Shown piece after piece: positions 9,871-22,233 of a stretch of DNA of 64,000 nt. The notes below the pieces were generated by a model. It ran no database searches and was not told the DNA's origin. It saw only the letters and a list, made by a program, of their open reading frames with translations. The number at the start of each line of letters is the position of its first letter. Positions within the stretch are counted from its first letter, which is position 1. This stretch comes from a bacterium. GTDB taxonomy: Bacteria > Bacillota > Clostridia > Lachnospirales > Lachnospiraceae. The stretch lies in assembly GCA_023667365.1 (NCBI GenBank), contig JAMPAG010000002.1, forward strand, positions 60,553 to 124,552, read 5' to 3'. A program made the translations under genes and the position numbers.

Positions 9871-9904
9871 TAAGGGCATGAGCGGTTTCCCACTCATGCC
9901 CTTA
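9871..9904 (-). terminator. Terminator of tRNA-Pro
   Basis: A perfect 12-bp stem, TAAGGGCATGAG with its complement, 5 bp past the 3' end of the tRNA; on the minus strand it runs into TTATTTT. Confidence 0.8.
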
Positions 9905-9909
9905 TCCGT

Positions 9910-9982
<73 letters not shown>

Positions 9983-10125
9983 CGATACCAATCATTTACG
10001 GATTCACAAAAAATCCATACAGTAAAATCCGATATGTTATGAAGATACAGATCAACTCGGACTATAAGATAGTACAATAAAAGAAAGCGGTTGTCAAGAA
10101 TTATTCGCATGTTTTATTAAGCGTT

Positions 10126-10173
10126 TTATCAAGGGGTTTATCAGGATGTTTTTATCAAGGTGCTTTATCAGGG
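10126..10173. repeat. Four TTTATCA(A)GG direct repeats upstream of the BlaI promoter
   Basis: TTTATCAAGG or TTTATCAGG occurs at 10126, 10138, 10152 and 10165, spaced 12-14 bp, about 30 bp before the -35 box of the repressor-sensor operon. The rest of the 337-bp gap between tRNA-Pro and the repressor gene holds only this and the promoter. The roughly helical-turn spacing suggests a binding site, but they do not match the usual TACA-N2-TGTA core of BlaI operators. Confidence 0.5.
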
Positions 10174-10204
10174 TTATCGAATCAAAATGTTCTCCGCAAA
10201 AAAG

Positions 10205-10233
10205 TTGACAGGCGTCTACCCGAGAGTTATACT
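10205..10233 (+). promoter_or_regulatory. SigA-type promoter of the blaI-M56 operon
   Basis: TTGACA (10205), a 17-bp spacer and TATACT (10228), ahead of the repressor gene. Confidence 0.8.
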
Positions 10234-10319
10234 TGTTTCAGATAGTTTATCCTGCGCGCAGAAAAGAGACGGAGGACATTTTACATGGAGACGCGCAAGG
10301 CAGAAACGGAGGATTTTAT

Positions 10320-10706
10320 ATGGAACATATTCGATTATCGGCAAATGAGTGGAAATTGATGGAGCAGTTGTGGCAGAAAGAGCCGCAGACGATCACGCAG
10401 CTTTCTGCGGCGATCCGGTCGTTGTATGGATGGACAAAACATACCGTTATCACGATGCTGAACCGCCTGGAGGCGAAGGGCGCGGTCGCATATCGCGAGG
10501 GGGAGCGCGCACGGCTTTATTCGACCTGCATTTCACGGTCGCAGGCGGCGTTGGAGGAGACGGAGACGCTGCTCGACCGCGTATATGGAGGCAGTCTCGG
10601 TCTGCTGGTCAATTCGTTTGTAAAGCAAAAAGGAATCACCGAGGAGGAGCGTGACAGTCTGCTCGCATTGTTAAGCGAGACACCCGCCCGTAAAAAGGAG
10701 GAGTGA
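10320..10706 (+). CDS. BlaI/MecI-family transcriptional repressor
   Basis: 128 residues with the winged-helix of the BlaI/MecI/CopY (penicillinase repressor) family: LSANEWKLMEQLWQKEP, then TITQLSAAI and a recognition helix in GWTKHTVITMLNRLEAKG. In the known paradigm the repressor dimer sits on the operon promoter and is inactivated after a membrane M56 peptidase senses an antibiotic or envelope stress. The M56 gene starts 2 bp after this stop, so the pair is translationally linked. ATG 10320 is chosen for its ACGGAGG site; in-frame codons to 10233 extend into the promoter leader. No beta-lactamase gene is nearby, so the target regulon may be elsewhere or only this operon. Confidence 0.92.
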   Translation: MEHIRLSANEWKLMEQLWQKEPQTITQLSAAIRSLYGWTKHTVITMLNRLEAKGAVAYREGERARLYSTCISRSQAALEETETLLDRVYGGSLGLLVNSFVKQKGITEEERDSLLALLSETPARKKEE

Positions 10707-10708
10707 GC

Positions 10709-13534
10709 ATGGAGGCTTTGTTGGTCGGATCGAGCATATTGATCCTTTTTGTGATCCTGCTGCGGGCGACGTTGGGAAAGCGGATCAGCTTCCGGATGCG
10801 CTATGCGCTCTGGCTCATTGTCGTATTGCGTCTGGCATGTCCGTTTGCGCTGCCGGGAAGTCCTGTCAGTGTCATGAATTATGTGCCGTCCGTGCAGACA
10901 TGGTTTGATCAAAATGCCGAGCAGCCGGAACCGATGGGAACATGGGAGGTCGGGGGCATCATAAGCCTGACGGGAGCATGGGAAGCCGGAAGAGGCGTCA
11001 ATCTGGCGGGAGCATGGGAAGCCGGAAGAGGCGTCAGTCCGACGGAGGCATGGGAAGCCGGGGAAGGCGTCAGTCTGACGGGAACACGGGAAGCCGTAGG
11101 AGGCGTCAGTCTGGCAGGAGCATATGGATACGGAAGGGGATTATCAGAGAAAGCGGTCGGCGGAGCGGCGGGACAATCCGCGAGACAGATGATCCGTCAG
11201 AGCGCGGTGATTGTGCATCCCGATCATAGCATGGAATGTGTTTTGACACAGGACGCATCTGTGCAGACAGGTATCGGACACGCGCAGGACGAAACGGGTT
11301 TGCAGAATATGGCGGTAACGCTGCAGGCAGCGGCTTTGCAGAGCCGCATGAGGATGCAGGGTGCGGCGGCTTCACAGGATCTTGTGAGTATGCAGGGCGA
11401 GGCAGAACCGCGGACAATAAAGGCAGGGATATTAAGAAAAGCGATGTTATCTGTCTGGGCGGTCGGTTCGGCGCTCATGGGTCTGTATCTGCTGGCAGTC
11501 AATCTGATATTTTACCGGAAGCTGCGCAAAGCGCGGACATGGATGGAAGATATAACATGCGCAGGGAGAGGCGGGGCGATTCCGGTTTATCAATGTGGGA
11601 AATTGGCTTCCTCCTGTCTGTTTGGTGTATGGCATCCGGCGGTCTACTTAAACGGGGCGGCGCTTGCTGATGAGAAGAACCGCGCGTTTGCACTGGCGCA
11701 CGAGCGGCAGCATTATCTGCACGGGGATCATATCTGGAGTCTTGTCCGTCTGATCTGTCTGACGGTTTATTGGTTTCATCCGCTTGTCTGGGCGGCGGCG
11801 TATTTTTCAGCAAAGGATTGCGAGTTTGCCTGCGATGAGGGTGTGACTGCGCGGATCACCGAAGAGGAACGTGCGCGCTATGGGCGCAGTCTGCTCGATC
11901 AGGCGCCCTTAAAGCGCGGCGCGATCCGGCTGACAGCAACGGCTTCCATGAGCGGCAGCGCAAGGGCGTTAAAGCAGCGGCTGCTCGCGGTCACCGGAAA
12001 AAAGAAGCGATCCGCATGGGCGGCGGTCCTTGCGGCAGCGATGCTCGTGCTGATTACCGGTTGTACGTTTACGGGAGCGGATTCCGCTGCGAGGAGCGAT
12101 TCTGAAACGGGGGCAGATTCCGCCGGGGGAGCTGATTCTGGCGCGGGGATAGATTCCGCCGGGGGAAGCGATTCGGTTGTGGGAACAGATCCGTTCGCGG
12201 AGAGCAATTTTGTTGCCGGAACGGACAATGTGAGGGAAGCGGACGAGGTGCTTCTTGCCGAACTGGAGGAAAGCATAGAGATCACAGCGGCTGGGAAGCT
12301 TGCATTTACGATACCGGAAAGCGATTATCTGCCGGAGGATTGGTCTGTTTTGATAAGCGAGAAGAAACACGAAATCTGGACAAGTCCTGCTTTTTCGATG
12401 GATCATAAGATTGAGGTTGCGGAATGGGAGATCGGAAAAAGCATTTCGATTGCGGAGACGGAAGATGTGCTGTCTACGACGTCGATGATGACATTGAAGA
12501 TAACGCTGTCTTCCGCGGATGATCAGGGAGAACAGGTACAGTCCCGTTTGACGATCGATCTGGTGGAGCGGTGCAGAGAGTTATCGGAACAGGCACAGAA
12601 TGCAGCGGGGAATACGATGCTGCGGGCATGTGCCGTGCTTGCCGACGGACAGTACGGATGGGCGTTAACCGAGGATTATCATATTCTCCATTTTGAAGAC
12701 GGGACAGGGCGGTTTTCCGTGTTGGGAAGCCTGCCTTTTGCCATAGCAGATGAGTGGACAGGCAGCCGCGCATGTTTTTTGGAGGGCAGTCAGGTTACCT
12801 GCTGTTTTCTTGATGAGGAGTATGCGTATTACGCAGGGTTTTCTTCAAAACCCGGAGAGATCATCCTGATCCGTGAACTCGCTCAAAAGGCGGCGGTCGT
12901 GGGAAGCGAGAACGGCAGAGCGTTAATTACGCGGCGGAGCACGCGGATTCCGGTTACGGAGTCGGAGTATTTCCCGATGGGAACCGTTTATGTGAGCTTT
13001 TCCGATACGTCGAACGGGTACCTGCTTATCTGTTCTGATCCTGCGTGCGGACTGATGGAAAAGTATCTTTATCGCACGACGGACGGCGGGAACAGTTTTT
13101 CTTTTGTGGCGGATTTAGGCAGTGTGGTATCCGGTTATCCGACCGGAATTGCATTTTGTAACGGGGAGGTCGGATATATCGGGGTAAGTCCCCGATCTGG
13201 CGAAGATTATCTTTATTGTACGCGGGACGGCGGAGAAACATGGGAAAGCGTTTCCGTTGCCGTGTATTCGGATGCGAGATATGCGGACGGTTTTGCGCCT
13301 GTTTTTTATGGAGAAGATGGCACGCAGGGCGCGCTGGTACTGAAATGTGTCGGAGACGACGTCCGGTATGTGCTGTATCAGAATACGCACGCGGCGGAGT
13401 CGCCGGAGAGTTGGATTCTGACAAGGCTTCTTCCTTATGAGGATGTGCAGGGTTATAGTTTTGTCAATGCGGATACAGGCTATTTTATTGACGGGAACGG
13501 AATGCTGCAGGAATGGCATTATGAGTTTCCGTAA
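10709..13534 (+). CDS. M56 (BlaR1/MecR1-like) membrane peptidase fused to a lipobox-like segment and Asp-box region
   Basis: A 941-residue sensor protease. Seen in order: one N-terminal transmembrane segment; a long non-conserved insert holding six 12-residue repeats; a transmembrane helix (AVGSALMGLYLLAVNLIFYR); the metallopeptidase site HERQH (331-335) followed by WFHPLVWAA and CDEGVT; another hydrophobic segment ending ITGC (Cys about 452), which looks like an internal lipobox; a Ser/Asp/Gly-rich linker; and a 480-residue outer domain. That domain carries two Asp-box motifs, RTTDGGNSF (about 790) and TRDGGETW (about 838), as in BNR/sialidase-type propellers. Ordinary BlaR1 has a penicillin-binding domain instead. 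Ligand unknown; the start has AAAAAGGAGGAG upstream of ATG 10709. Confidence 0.85.
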   Translation: MEALLVGSSILILFVILLRATLGKRISFRMRYALWLIVVLRLACPFALPGSPVSVMNYVPSVQTWFDQNAEQPEPMGTWEVGGIISLTGAWEAGRGVNLAGAWEAGRGVSPTEAWEAGEGVSLTGTREAVGGVSLAGAYGYGRGLSEKAVGGAAGQSARQMIRQSAVIVHPDHSMECVLTQDASVQTGIGHAQDETGLQNMAVTLQAAALQSRMRMQGAAASQDLVSMQGEAEPRTIKAGILRKAMLSVWAVGSALMGLYLLAVNLIFYRKLRKARTWMEDITCAGRGGAIPVYQCGKLASSCLFGVWHPAVYLNGAALADEKNRAFALAHERQHYLHGDHIWSLVRLICLTVYWFHPLVWAAAYFSAKDCEFACDEGVTARITEEERARYGRSLLDQAPLKRGAIRLTATASMSGSARALKQRLLAVTGKKKRSAWAAVLAAAMLVLITGCTFTGADSAARSDSETGADSAGGADSGAGIDSAGGSDSVVGTDPFAESNFVAGTDNVREADEVLLAELEESIEITAAGKLAFTIPESDYLPEDWSVLISEKKHEIWTSPAFSMDHKIEVAEWEIGKSISIAETEDVLSTTSMMTLKITLSSADDQGEQVQSRLTIDLVERCRELSEQAQNAAGNTMLRACAVLADGQYGWALTEDYHILHFEDGTGRFSVLGSLPFAIADEWTGSRACFLEGSQVTCCFLDEEYAYYAGFSSKPGEIILIRELAQKAAVVGSENGRALITRRSTRIPVTESEYFPMGTVYVSFSDTSNGYLLICSDPACGLMEKYLYRTTDGGNSFSFVADLGSVVSGYPTGIAFCNGEVGYIGVSPRSGEDYLYCTRDGGETWESVSVAVYSDARYADGFAPVFYGEDGTQGALVLKCVGDDVRYVLYQNTHAAESPESWILTRLLPYEDVQGYSFVNADTGYFIDGNGMLQEWHYEFP
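10936..11151 (+). repeat. Six in-frame 36-bp repeats inside the M56 gene
   Basis: Units start at 10936, 10972, 11008, 11044, 11080 and 11116 and encode variants of GAWEAGRGVSLT; the first and last are the most diverged. They fall between the first two membrane segments. Confidence 0.88.
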
Positions 13535-13556
13535 AGGACGCTTACCGACGTGGGAC

Positions 13557-13599
13557 AAAAAAGGGATGCGCGCACCATGATGTGCGGCATCCCCTTTTT
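13557..13599. terminator. Terminator after the M56 gene
   Basis: AAAAAGGGATGC and GCGCAC pair with GTGCG and GCATCCCCTTTTT around CATGAT; A and T runs on both flanks mean it can work in both directions. It lies at the left end of the 106-bp direct repeat. Confidence 0.8.
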
Positions 13600-13666
13600 A
13601 ACTGTACGATAAGCAGAGAGGCGAAGCGTTTCCTGTCTGCTTGCAGCAGTTGCGGCGGGCGGAAAC
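13561..13666. repeat. 106-bp direct repeat, left copy
   Basis: Matches 14336-14441 in the same orientation over 106 bp with three substitutions (13600 a/g, and single changes near 13620 and 13634). It contains the terminator hairpin and then GCGAAGCGTTTCC and CTGCTTGCAGCAG. The two copies bracket the RelB-YoeB pair. Confidence 0.93.
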
Positions 13667-13710
13667 AGAACCGAATGGAAAAGGTTGGCAGGTTTTGTGT
13701 AGCAAAATGC

Positions 13711-13739
13711 TTTACAAATGCTATAATATAGGATATAAT
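13711..13739 (+). promoter_or_regulatory. Promoter of the RelB-YoeB pair
   Basis: TTTACA (13711), 17 bp, TATAAT (13734), 30 bp before the antitoxin start; the spacer also holds a second TATAAT. Confidence 0.8.
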
Positions 13740-13768
13740 AAGTGCATCATAAAGAAAGAGGTGATAGA

Positions 13769-14020
13769 ATGGCACAGATTAGTTTGCGCATAGAGGACGA
13801 TGTAAAGAAAAAGGCTGAGCAGGCTTGTGCAGATATAGGAATGTCTTTATCAACGGCAATCAATATTTATCTTAAAAAATTGGGACGGGAGAAGCGGATA
13901 CCATTTGAAGTATCTGTAGATCCGTTTTACTCACAGGAAAATATGGTCAGGCTCAAAGAGTCGGTGGCGCAGATGGAAGCGTCAGGCGGCACCGTGCATG
14001 AGGTAGATTTTGATGATTAA
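13769..14020 (+). CDS. RelB/DinJ-family antitoxin
   Basis: 83 residues. The N-terminal half is a ribbon-helix-helix DNA-binding domain (QISLRIEDDVKKKAEQAC, GMSLSTAINIYLKK) and the acidic C-terminus (HEVDFDD) is the likely toxin-neutralising tail. It should repress its own promoter as a complex with the toxin. ATG 13769 follows AAAGAGGTGATAG. The toxin gene overlaps its last codons by 8 bp. A related antitoxin with the same core (REKRIPF, VSVDPFYS) stands alone at 27.4-27.7 kb. Confidence 0.93.
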   Translation: MAQISLRIEDDVKKKAEQACADIGMSLSTAINIYLKKLGREKRIPFEVSVDPFYSQENMVRLKESVAQMEASGGTVHEVDFDD

Positions 14021-14276
14021 GTCATGGTCAGATGCGGCGTGGGAAGATTTTGAATATTGGATGCGGCAGGACAAAAAAACGTTAAAGCGCATCCTTCAGT
14101 TGATAAAAGATATTGACAGAAACGGATATGACGGGATCGGAAAACCGGAAAGATTAAGCGGCGATCTGTCAGCATATTGGAGCCGGAGGATCGATGATGC
14201 CAATCGTATTGTTTATCGTATAGAAAATAATACGATAAAGATTGTCCAATGTGGTTCTCATTATAGGGATAAGTAA
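14013..14276 (+). CDS. yoeB: YoeB-family mRNA interferase toxin
   Basis: 87 residues aligning end to end with E. coli YoeB: a WSDAAWEDFEYW start, the GKPERL, WSRRI and C-terminal SHYRDK blocks. These hold the residues known to be catalytic in the family (Glu of GKPE, Arg of SRRI, His near the end). It binds the ribosome and cuts mRNA in the A site when free of antitoxin. ATG 14013 overlaps the antitoxin stop (ATGATTAA). The whole pair sits between two copies of a 106-bp repeat, which suggests that it was inserted between the M56 gene and the ABC operon. Confidence 0.93.
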   Translation: MIKSWSDAAWEDFEYWMRQDKKTLKRILQLIKDIDRNGYDGIGKPERLSGDLSAYWSRRIDDANRIVYRIENNTIKIVQCGSHYRDK

Positions 14277-14335
14277 ATATGATGATCTTTTCGCGGCAGA
14301 GAATGGGTTCAGATCAATGACACTGTAAAGATAAG

Positions 14336-14441
14336 AAGGGATGCGCGCACCATGATGTGCGGCATCCCCTTTTTGACTGTACGATAAGCAGAGAAGCGAA
14401 GCGTTTCCCGTCTGCTTGCAGCAGTTGCGGCGGGCGGAAAC
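14336..14441. repeat. 106-bp direct repeat, right copy
   Basis: The second copy of 13561-13666. Its last base is the first base of the permease stop codon (minus strand), so it also carries the hairpin (14336-14374) that would end the ABC operon; the A tract on its left is weaker than in the first copy. Confidence 0.93.
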
Positions 14442-15310
14442 TATGCCAGATTGACATGCCTCTTTATGATGAATCCGCAGACTGCATAATAGATGGCGGA
14501 AAAGACAACCAATATGCCGATGGCGGACCAAATCGAGGTCTGAAAAGAAAGCTGCATCAGATCCTGTACTTCTTCCAATGTGGCGGAAGTATCGAGGAAG
14601 CGGGCCTCAGCGCGGCGATCCACCGCTTCTGCAAGATGAAACATGAGAAAGGATGCGGCGATCTGTTCTAAGAATACTAACGCCACACCAACGCCGATCG
14701 CGGCGCGGATCTTATGCAGGTTGGCAAGCTGTCCCACGGAAAGCGCCGCAAATACGAGCAGCAGGGCATTTGCACATGCCGCAAGAATAAGCAGCAGCAG
14801 GAGCAGCACCAAAACGGGAAAATGGTATCCCGTCGAAAACAAAACGGCGCTGTCCAAATCCCGATAGCGCAAGTACTGAAAGTCGCTGAAGATGTTAAAA
14901 ATATTATCTGACAGACAAAGCGCGCCCACGCTTAAGACCAGAACGATTCCCGACAGAAGCAGCCAGACGGTCGAGGTGATCAGCCGGGCGTTTAAGTTGG
15001 AAAGCGGGCTTACGGGAAGCGTATGCGTTAAGTAGCCCTGATCGGAGTACATACTCTTATAAAAGCGCTCGCACGCCAGAACATAGGTCAGAAGCGTAAG
15101 CGAAAAAAGAGTGATAATATAAGCAAACACAAACGTAATGCCAATGACAGACCACACCTTACCGAACGTCTCATTTGCGAGCAATGCCGGAGAGAAGTCG
15201 CTGTGTATAAAAAAGCAGCATCCGAGCGTGGTGATAAGCGTGACGACATAAATGACGAGCATGGTTTTGTAAGTGGACTTAAACTCGTTTTTGATCAATT
15301 TTCCTAACAT
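14441..15310 (-). CDS. ABC-2 type transporter permease
   Basis: A 289-residue membrane protein with about six helices (YVVTLITTLGCCFF, FAYIITLFSLTLLTYVLA and others). N-terminal MLGKLIKNEFKSTYKTM is the typical cytoplasmic lead-in of ABC-2 permeases. It is last in a three-gene operon (GntR regulator, ATPase, permease) and overlaps the ATPase gene by 7 bp. This layout matches Ytr-type systems of Firmicutes, which are linked to cell-wall antibiotic stress; that role here is inference. Confidence 0.87.
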   Translation of the reverse strand: MLGKLIKNEFKSTYKTMLVIYVVTLITTLGCCFFIHSDFSPALLANETFGKVWSVIGITFVFAYIITLFSLTLLTYVLACERFYKSMYSDQGYLTHTLPVSPLSNLNARLITSTVWLLLSGIVLVLSVGALCLSDNIFNIFSDFQYLRYRDLDSAVLFSTGYHFPVLVLLLLLLILAACANALLLVFAALSVGQLANLHKIRAAIGVGVALVFLEQIAASFLMFHLAEAVDRRAEARFLDTSATLEEVQDLMQLSFQTSIWSAIGILVVFSAIYYAVCGFIIKRHVNLA

Positions 15311-16002
15311 CTGAACACCTCCCTGAAAAGCGCATCTACCGATTTGCCCTGTTCCTCGCGGATGGCGTCTACCGAGGACGTTAGGCGGATCTGTCCGTTT
15401 TGGATAAACAGCACTTCATCTAAAACGTTTTCAATGTCCGCGATCAAGTGCGTGGAAATAATGATGGAAGCGGACGAATCATAATTGGTCAGGATCACGT
15501 TCAAAATATAATCTCTTGCGGCGGGATCGACGCCTGCAATCGGTTCATCCAAAATATACAGATCCGCGCGCCGGCTCATCACGAGAATGAGCTGTACCTT
15601 TTCCTTTGTGCCTTTTGACATGGCTTTCAGGCGGTCCTTTGCGTTGATGCCGAGTTTCGCGAGCATGTCGTAAGCGCGCCGTTCGTCAAAATCCTCATAG
15701 AAGCTCTTAAAAAAAGTAATGATCTCCGATACACGCTGGTTCATATTAAGATAGGTGTGATCCGGCAGATAGGAAATCACTTTTTTGCTGTCTTTGCCGA
15801 TCGGTTTTCCTTTTACCAGTACCGTTCCGCTTGTCGGCGTCAGCAGACCGTTTAAGATCTTGATCAATGTCGTCTTTCCGCTGCCGTTCGGACCGAGCAG
15901 ACCGATAATGTGTCCGCTCTCGATCATCAGGTTGACGTCATGAAGGGCTGTTGTTTTGCCGTAATTTTTACACAGCCCCGTACACTCAACTAATGTACTC
16001 AT
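15304..16002 (-). CDS. ABC transporter ATP-binding protein (YtrB-like)
   Basis: 232 residues, a single nucleotide-binding domain: Walker A GPNGSGKTT, a divergent signature MSKGTKEKVQLI, Walker B LYILDEPIAGVDP and the switch histidine in ISTHLI. The altered signature (SKGTK in place of LSGGQ) is common in YtrB-like subunits. It lies 20 bp downstream of the GntR regulator gene and overlaps the permease gene. Substrate unknown. Confidence 0.92.
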   Translation of the reverse strand: MSTLVECTGLCKNYGKTTALHDVNLMIESGHIIGLLGPNGSGKTTLIKILNGLLTPTSGTVLVKGKPIGKDSKKVISYLPDHTYLNMNQRVSEIITFFKSFYEDFDERRAYDMLAKLGINAKDRLKAMSKGTKEKVQLILVMSRRADLYILDEPIAGVDPAARDYILNVILTNYDSSASIIISTHLIADIENVLDEVLFIQNGQIRLTSSVDAIREEQGKSVDALFREVFRC

Positions 16003-16022
16003 GTGATTGTTCTCCTCCCTTT

Positions 16023-16394
16023 TTAAGATACGTTCCCGGTAAGCTTTGCCGTCAACGCCTGTGCTGCGTCCTGTTTACTGTATCCGATCCGCTGCATTCC
16101 TTCCAAAAAGGCGTCGATAAGTTCTTTTGCTTTCCGTTCTTTTAGCAATTCGATCATACCCGCGTCCTCCGTAATAAACCTGCCGCTCGTGCGCTGTGTG
16201 TATACAAGCCCGCTGCGCTCTAATTCGGCAAGCGCTTTCTGCATTGTATTCGGATTTACCGCCGCCGTCATCGCAAGCTCCCGGACGGACGGGAGTTTGT
16301 CCCCCGGCGCATATCTGCCGGAGAGGATGTCGGTCTGAATCTGTTCGATGATCTGTTGGAAGATCGGTCTGTCCGAATCAAGATTCCATGGCAT
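16023..16394 (-). CDS. GntR-family regulator, YtrA subfamily
   Basis: 123 residues: a GntR winged helix (PIFQQIIEQIQTDILSGRYA, PSVRELAMTAAVNPNTMQKA) with a short helical tail in place of a large effector domain, which defines the YtrA subfamily. It heads the operon with the ATPase and permease and probably represses it. Its likely operator surrounds the -10 box of the promoter at 16509-16537. Confidence 0.92.
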   Translation of the reverse strand: MPWNLDSDRPIFQQIIEQIQTDILSGRYAPGDKLPSVRELAMTAAVNPNTMQKALAELERSGLVYTQRTSGRFITEDAGMIELLKERKAKELIDAFLEGMQRIGYSKQDAAQALTAKLTGNVS

Positions 16395-16488
16395 TTCATC
16401 ACCCCGCTTTCTTTTCTGACAGAAATATTATAATTTCAAAAGCTTTCTGCATCCGGCACCCGGACGTCTGTGAGCCGGATTGTATGAC

Positions 16489-16537
16489 TGTATTATTGTG
16501 TTATTTAGATAGTACAACAATACAAGAGAACTGTCAA
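16489..16537 (-). promoter_or_regulatory. Promoter and likely operator of the GntR-ABC operon
   Basis: On the minus strand: TTGACA (16537-16532), 17 bp, TACTAT (16514-16509). Inverted arms TGTATTATTGT (16489-16499) and ACAACAATACA (16514-16524), 10 of 11 matching, flank and overlap the -10 box, as expected for autorepression by the YtrA-like protein. Confidence 0.75.
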
Positions 16538-16574
16538 TAGGGAAAAAAGAAATTCCGTAAAGAAATTCCGTAAA

Positions 16575-16704
16575 CGAAGAAGAATCCGCTGGAAGCGGAT
16601 TCTTCGAAAGCGTGCGAAGCACGATTTTTTAACGTATAGGAAACTTCGTAACCTGTGAAGAATCGCGTTAGCGATTCTTCGAAAGCGTGCGAAGCACGAT
16701 TTTT

Positions 16705-16706
<2 letters not shown>
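16575..16706. repeat. Two tandem copies of a palindromic element at the lacZ 3' end
   Basis: Each copy has a first hairpin (GAAGAATCCGCT/AGCGGATTCTTC at 16579-16605; GAAGAATCGC/GCGATTCTTC at 16657-16680), then GAAAG, then the hairpin CGTGC-GAA-GCACG and a run of T. A third copy lies at 43382-43448. The T run of the second copy supplies the TAA stop of the beta-galactosidase gene. With the promoter region, this fills the 310-bp gap between the GntR and beta-galactosidase genes. Confidence 0.85.
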
Positions 16707-21097
<4,391 letters not shown>

Positions 21098-21308
21098 GAT
21101 ACTACGCCTCCGGATACGTTGTCTGCCAAAGACTTTCGCGGAAGTGATGTGGAAGTCTTTGGAATTTGTTTCATTTTATCACGCATACTGTCTAAAAAAA
21201 AGATTCAATTCCACGAAATCGGAGGCTGTTTTTCACTTTTTCATAGAAGTTTTTACGAAAGCGTCGTATAATAGGACTGAAACCGGTCATACACTCGAGG
21301 AAACGATC

Positions 21309-22079
21309 ATGTCGGACATCGCTAATCCCTGCATTGACAGAGAATTGTTTTTGCGCGCCTGCGACTATGTGCGCGGGTTAGAAAAGGGCGCAATGGGAAT
21401 CGGTACGCTCAGTGAAAAAACGATCCATGCCATCATGAAATATTATTATGCGCCGGATCCCGCGTATCATGAGCGGAAAGTCGGCGCGTTTGTGGCGGAT
21501 ATTATGGTGGACGGCGAGATCATGGAAATACAGACGCGTGCGTTTAACAGTCTGCGCCGGAAGCTGGATGCGTTTCTTCCCGAACATGACGTAACGATCA
21601 TTTATCCGATCGCGCATACGAAATGGCTTTCATGGATCGATCCGGAAACGGGAGAGATCACGAAGCCGCGCAAGTCGCCGAAGACGGGCACAATCTATCA
21701 TTTAATCCCGGAGCTGTACAAGCTCAAAATGTATCTGCAAAATGAGCGTCTGCATTTTATGGTTCCGTTCATTGATGTGCAGGAGACACGGGTTTTAGAC
21801 GGTTGGAGCCGCAATAAAAAGCGGGGTTCCCATCGCAATGACGGGGTTCCCGTGGGAATCTTTGACGAGGTGCGCATCAATACAAGAGACGATTACCGCG
21901 TGCTTTTACCGAAAGGGCTGCCGGAGGAATTTACAACGAAGGATTATAAGCTTGCTGCGCATGTTCCCGCCGGGATCGCTTCGACCGCGCTCAACATTCT
22001 TTTTTCATTAGAATTGGTCGAACGGATCGGCAAGGAGGGAAATGCGTATATTTACCGTGAGACGCCGCGCGGAAGCTGA
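21309..22079 (+). CDS. Conserved-looking protein of unknown function, possible nuclease-like core and C-terminal winged helix
   Basis: 256 residues, not recognised. ATG 21309 is chosen for its CGAGG site; the open frame continues upstream through the divergent promoter region. Seen: a core strand pattern VADIMVDGEIMEIQT followed by LDAFLPEHDVTIIYPI, reminiscent of PD-(D/E)xK nuclease folds with an E-x-Q active motif, then a basic insert rich in Lys/Arg (TKPRKSPKTGT), and a C-terminal ALNILFSLELVERIGKEGN that looks like a winged helix. DNA binding is therefore plausible. It is divergent from the antiporter gene and stands alone before a tandem repeat. Confidence 0.6.
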   Translation: MSDIANPCIDRELFLRACDYVRGLEKGAMGIGTLSEKTIHAIMKYYYAPDPAYHERKVGAFVADIMVDGEIMEIQTRAFNSLRRKLDAFLPEHDVTIIYPIAHTKWLSWIDPETGEITKPRKSPKTGTIYHLIPELYKLKMYLQNERLHFMVPFIDVQETRVLDGWSRNKKRGSHRNDGVPVGIFDEVRINTRDDYRVLLPKGLPEEFTTKDYKLAAHVPAGIASTALNILFSLELVERIGKEGNAYIYRETPRGS

Positions 22080-22081
22080 GG

Positions 22082-22208
22082 GTGCGGCACGAAAGGAAAA
22101 AACAACGCTGCTGCCTGCGGGCGCGGCACGAAAGGGAAAAACAACGCTGCTGCCTGCGGGCACGGCACGAAAGGAAAAACAACGCTGCTGCCTGCGGGCA
22201 TGGCACGA
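22082..22208 (+). repeat. Three and a bit tandem 39-bp repeats
   Basis: Units begin at 22082, 22121, 22160 and 22198 (periods 39, 39, 38); each reads GCGGCACGAAAGG, an A-run, then CAACGCTGCTGCCTGCGGG. The array fills the space between the unknown gene and the aminopeptidase ribosome binding site. Confidence 0.92.
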
Positions 22209-22233
22209 AAAAGAATAGAAAGGATAGATTGCT

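Noticed and set aside
10936..11151. CRISPR-like 36-bp repeats
   Set aside because: The repeats are in frame inside the M56 gene and have no spacers.
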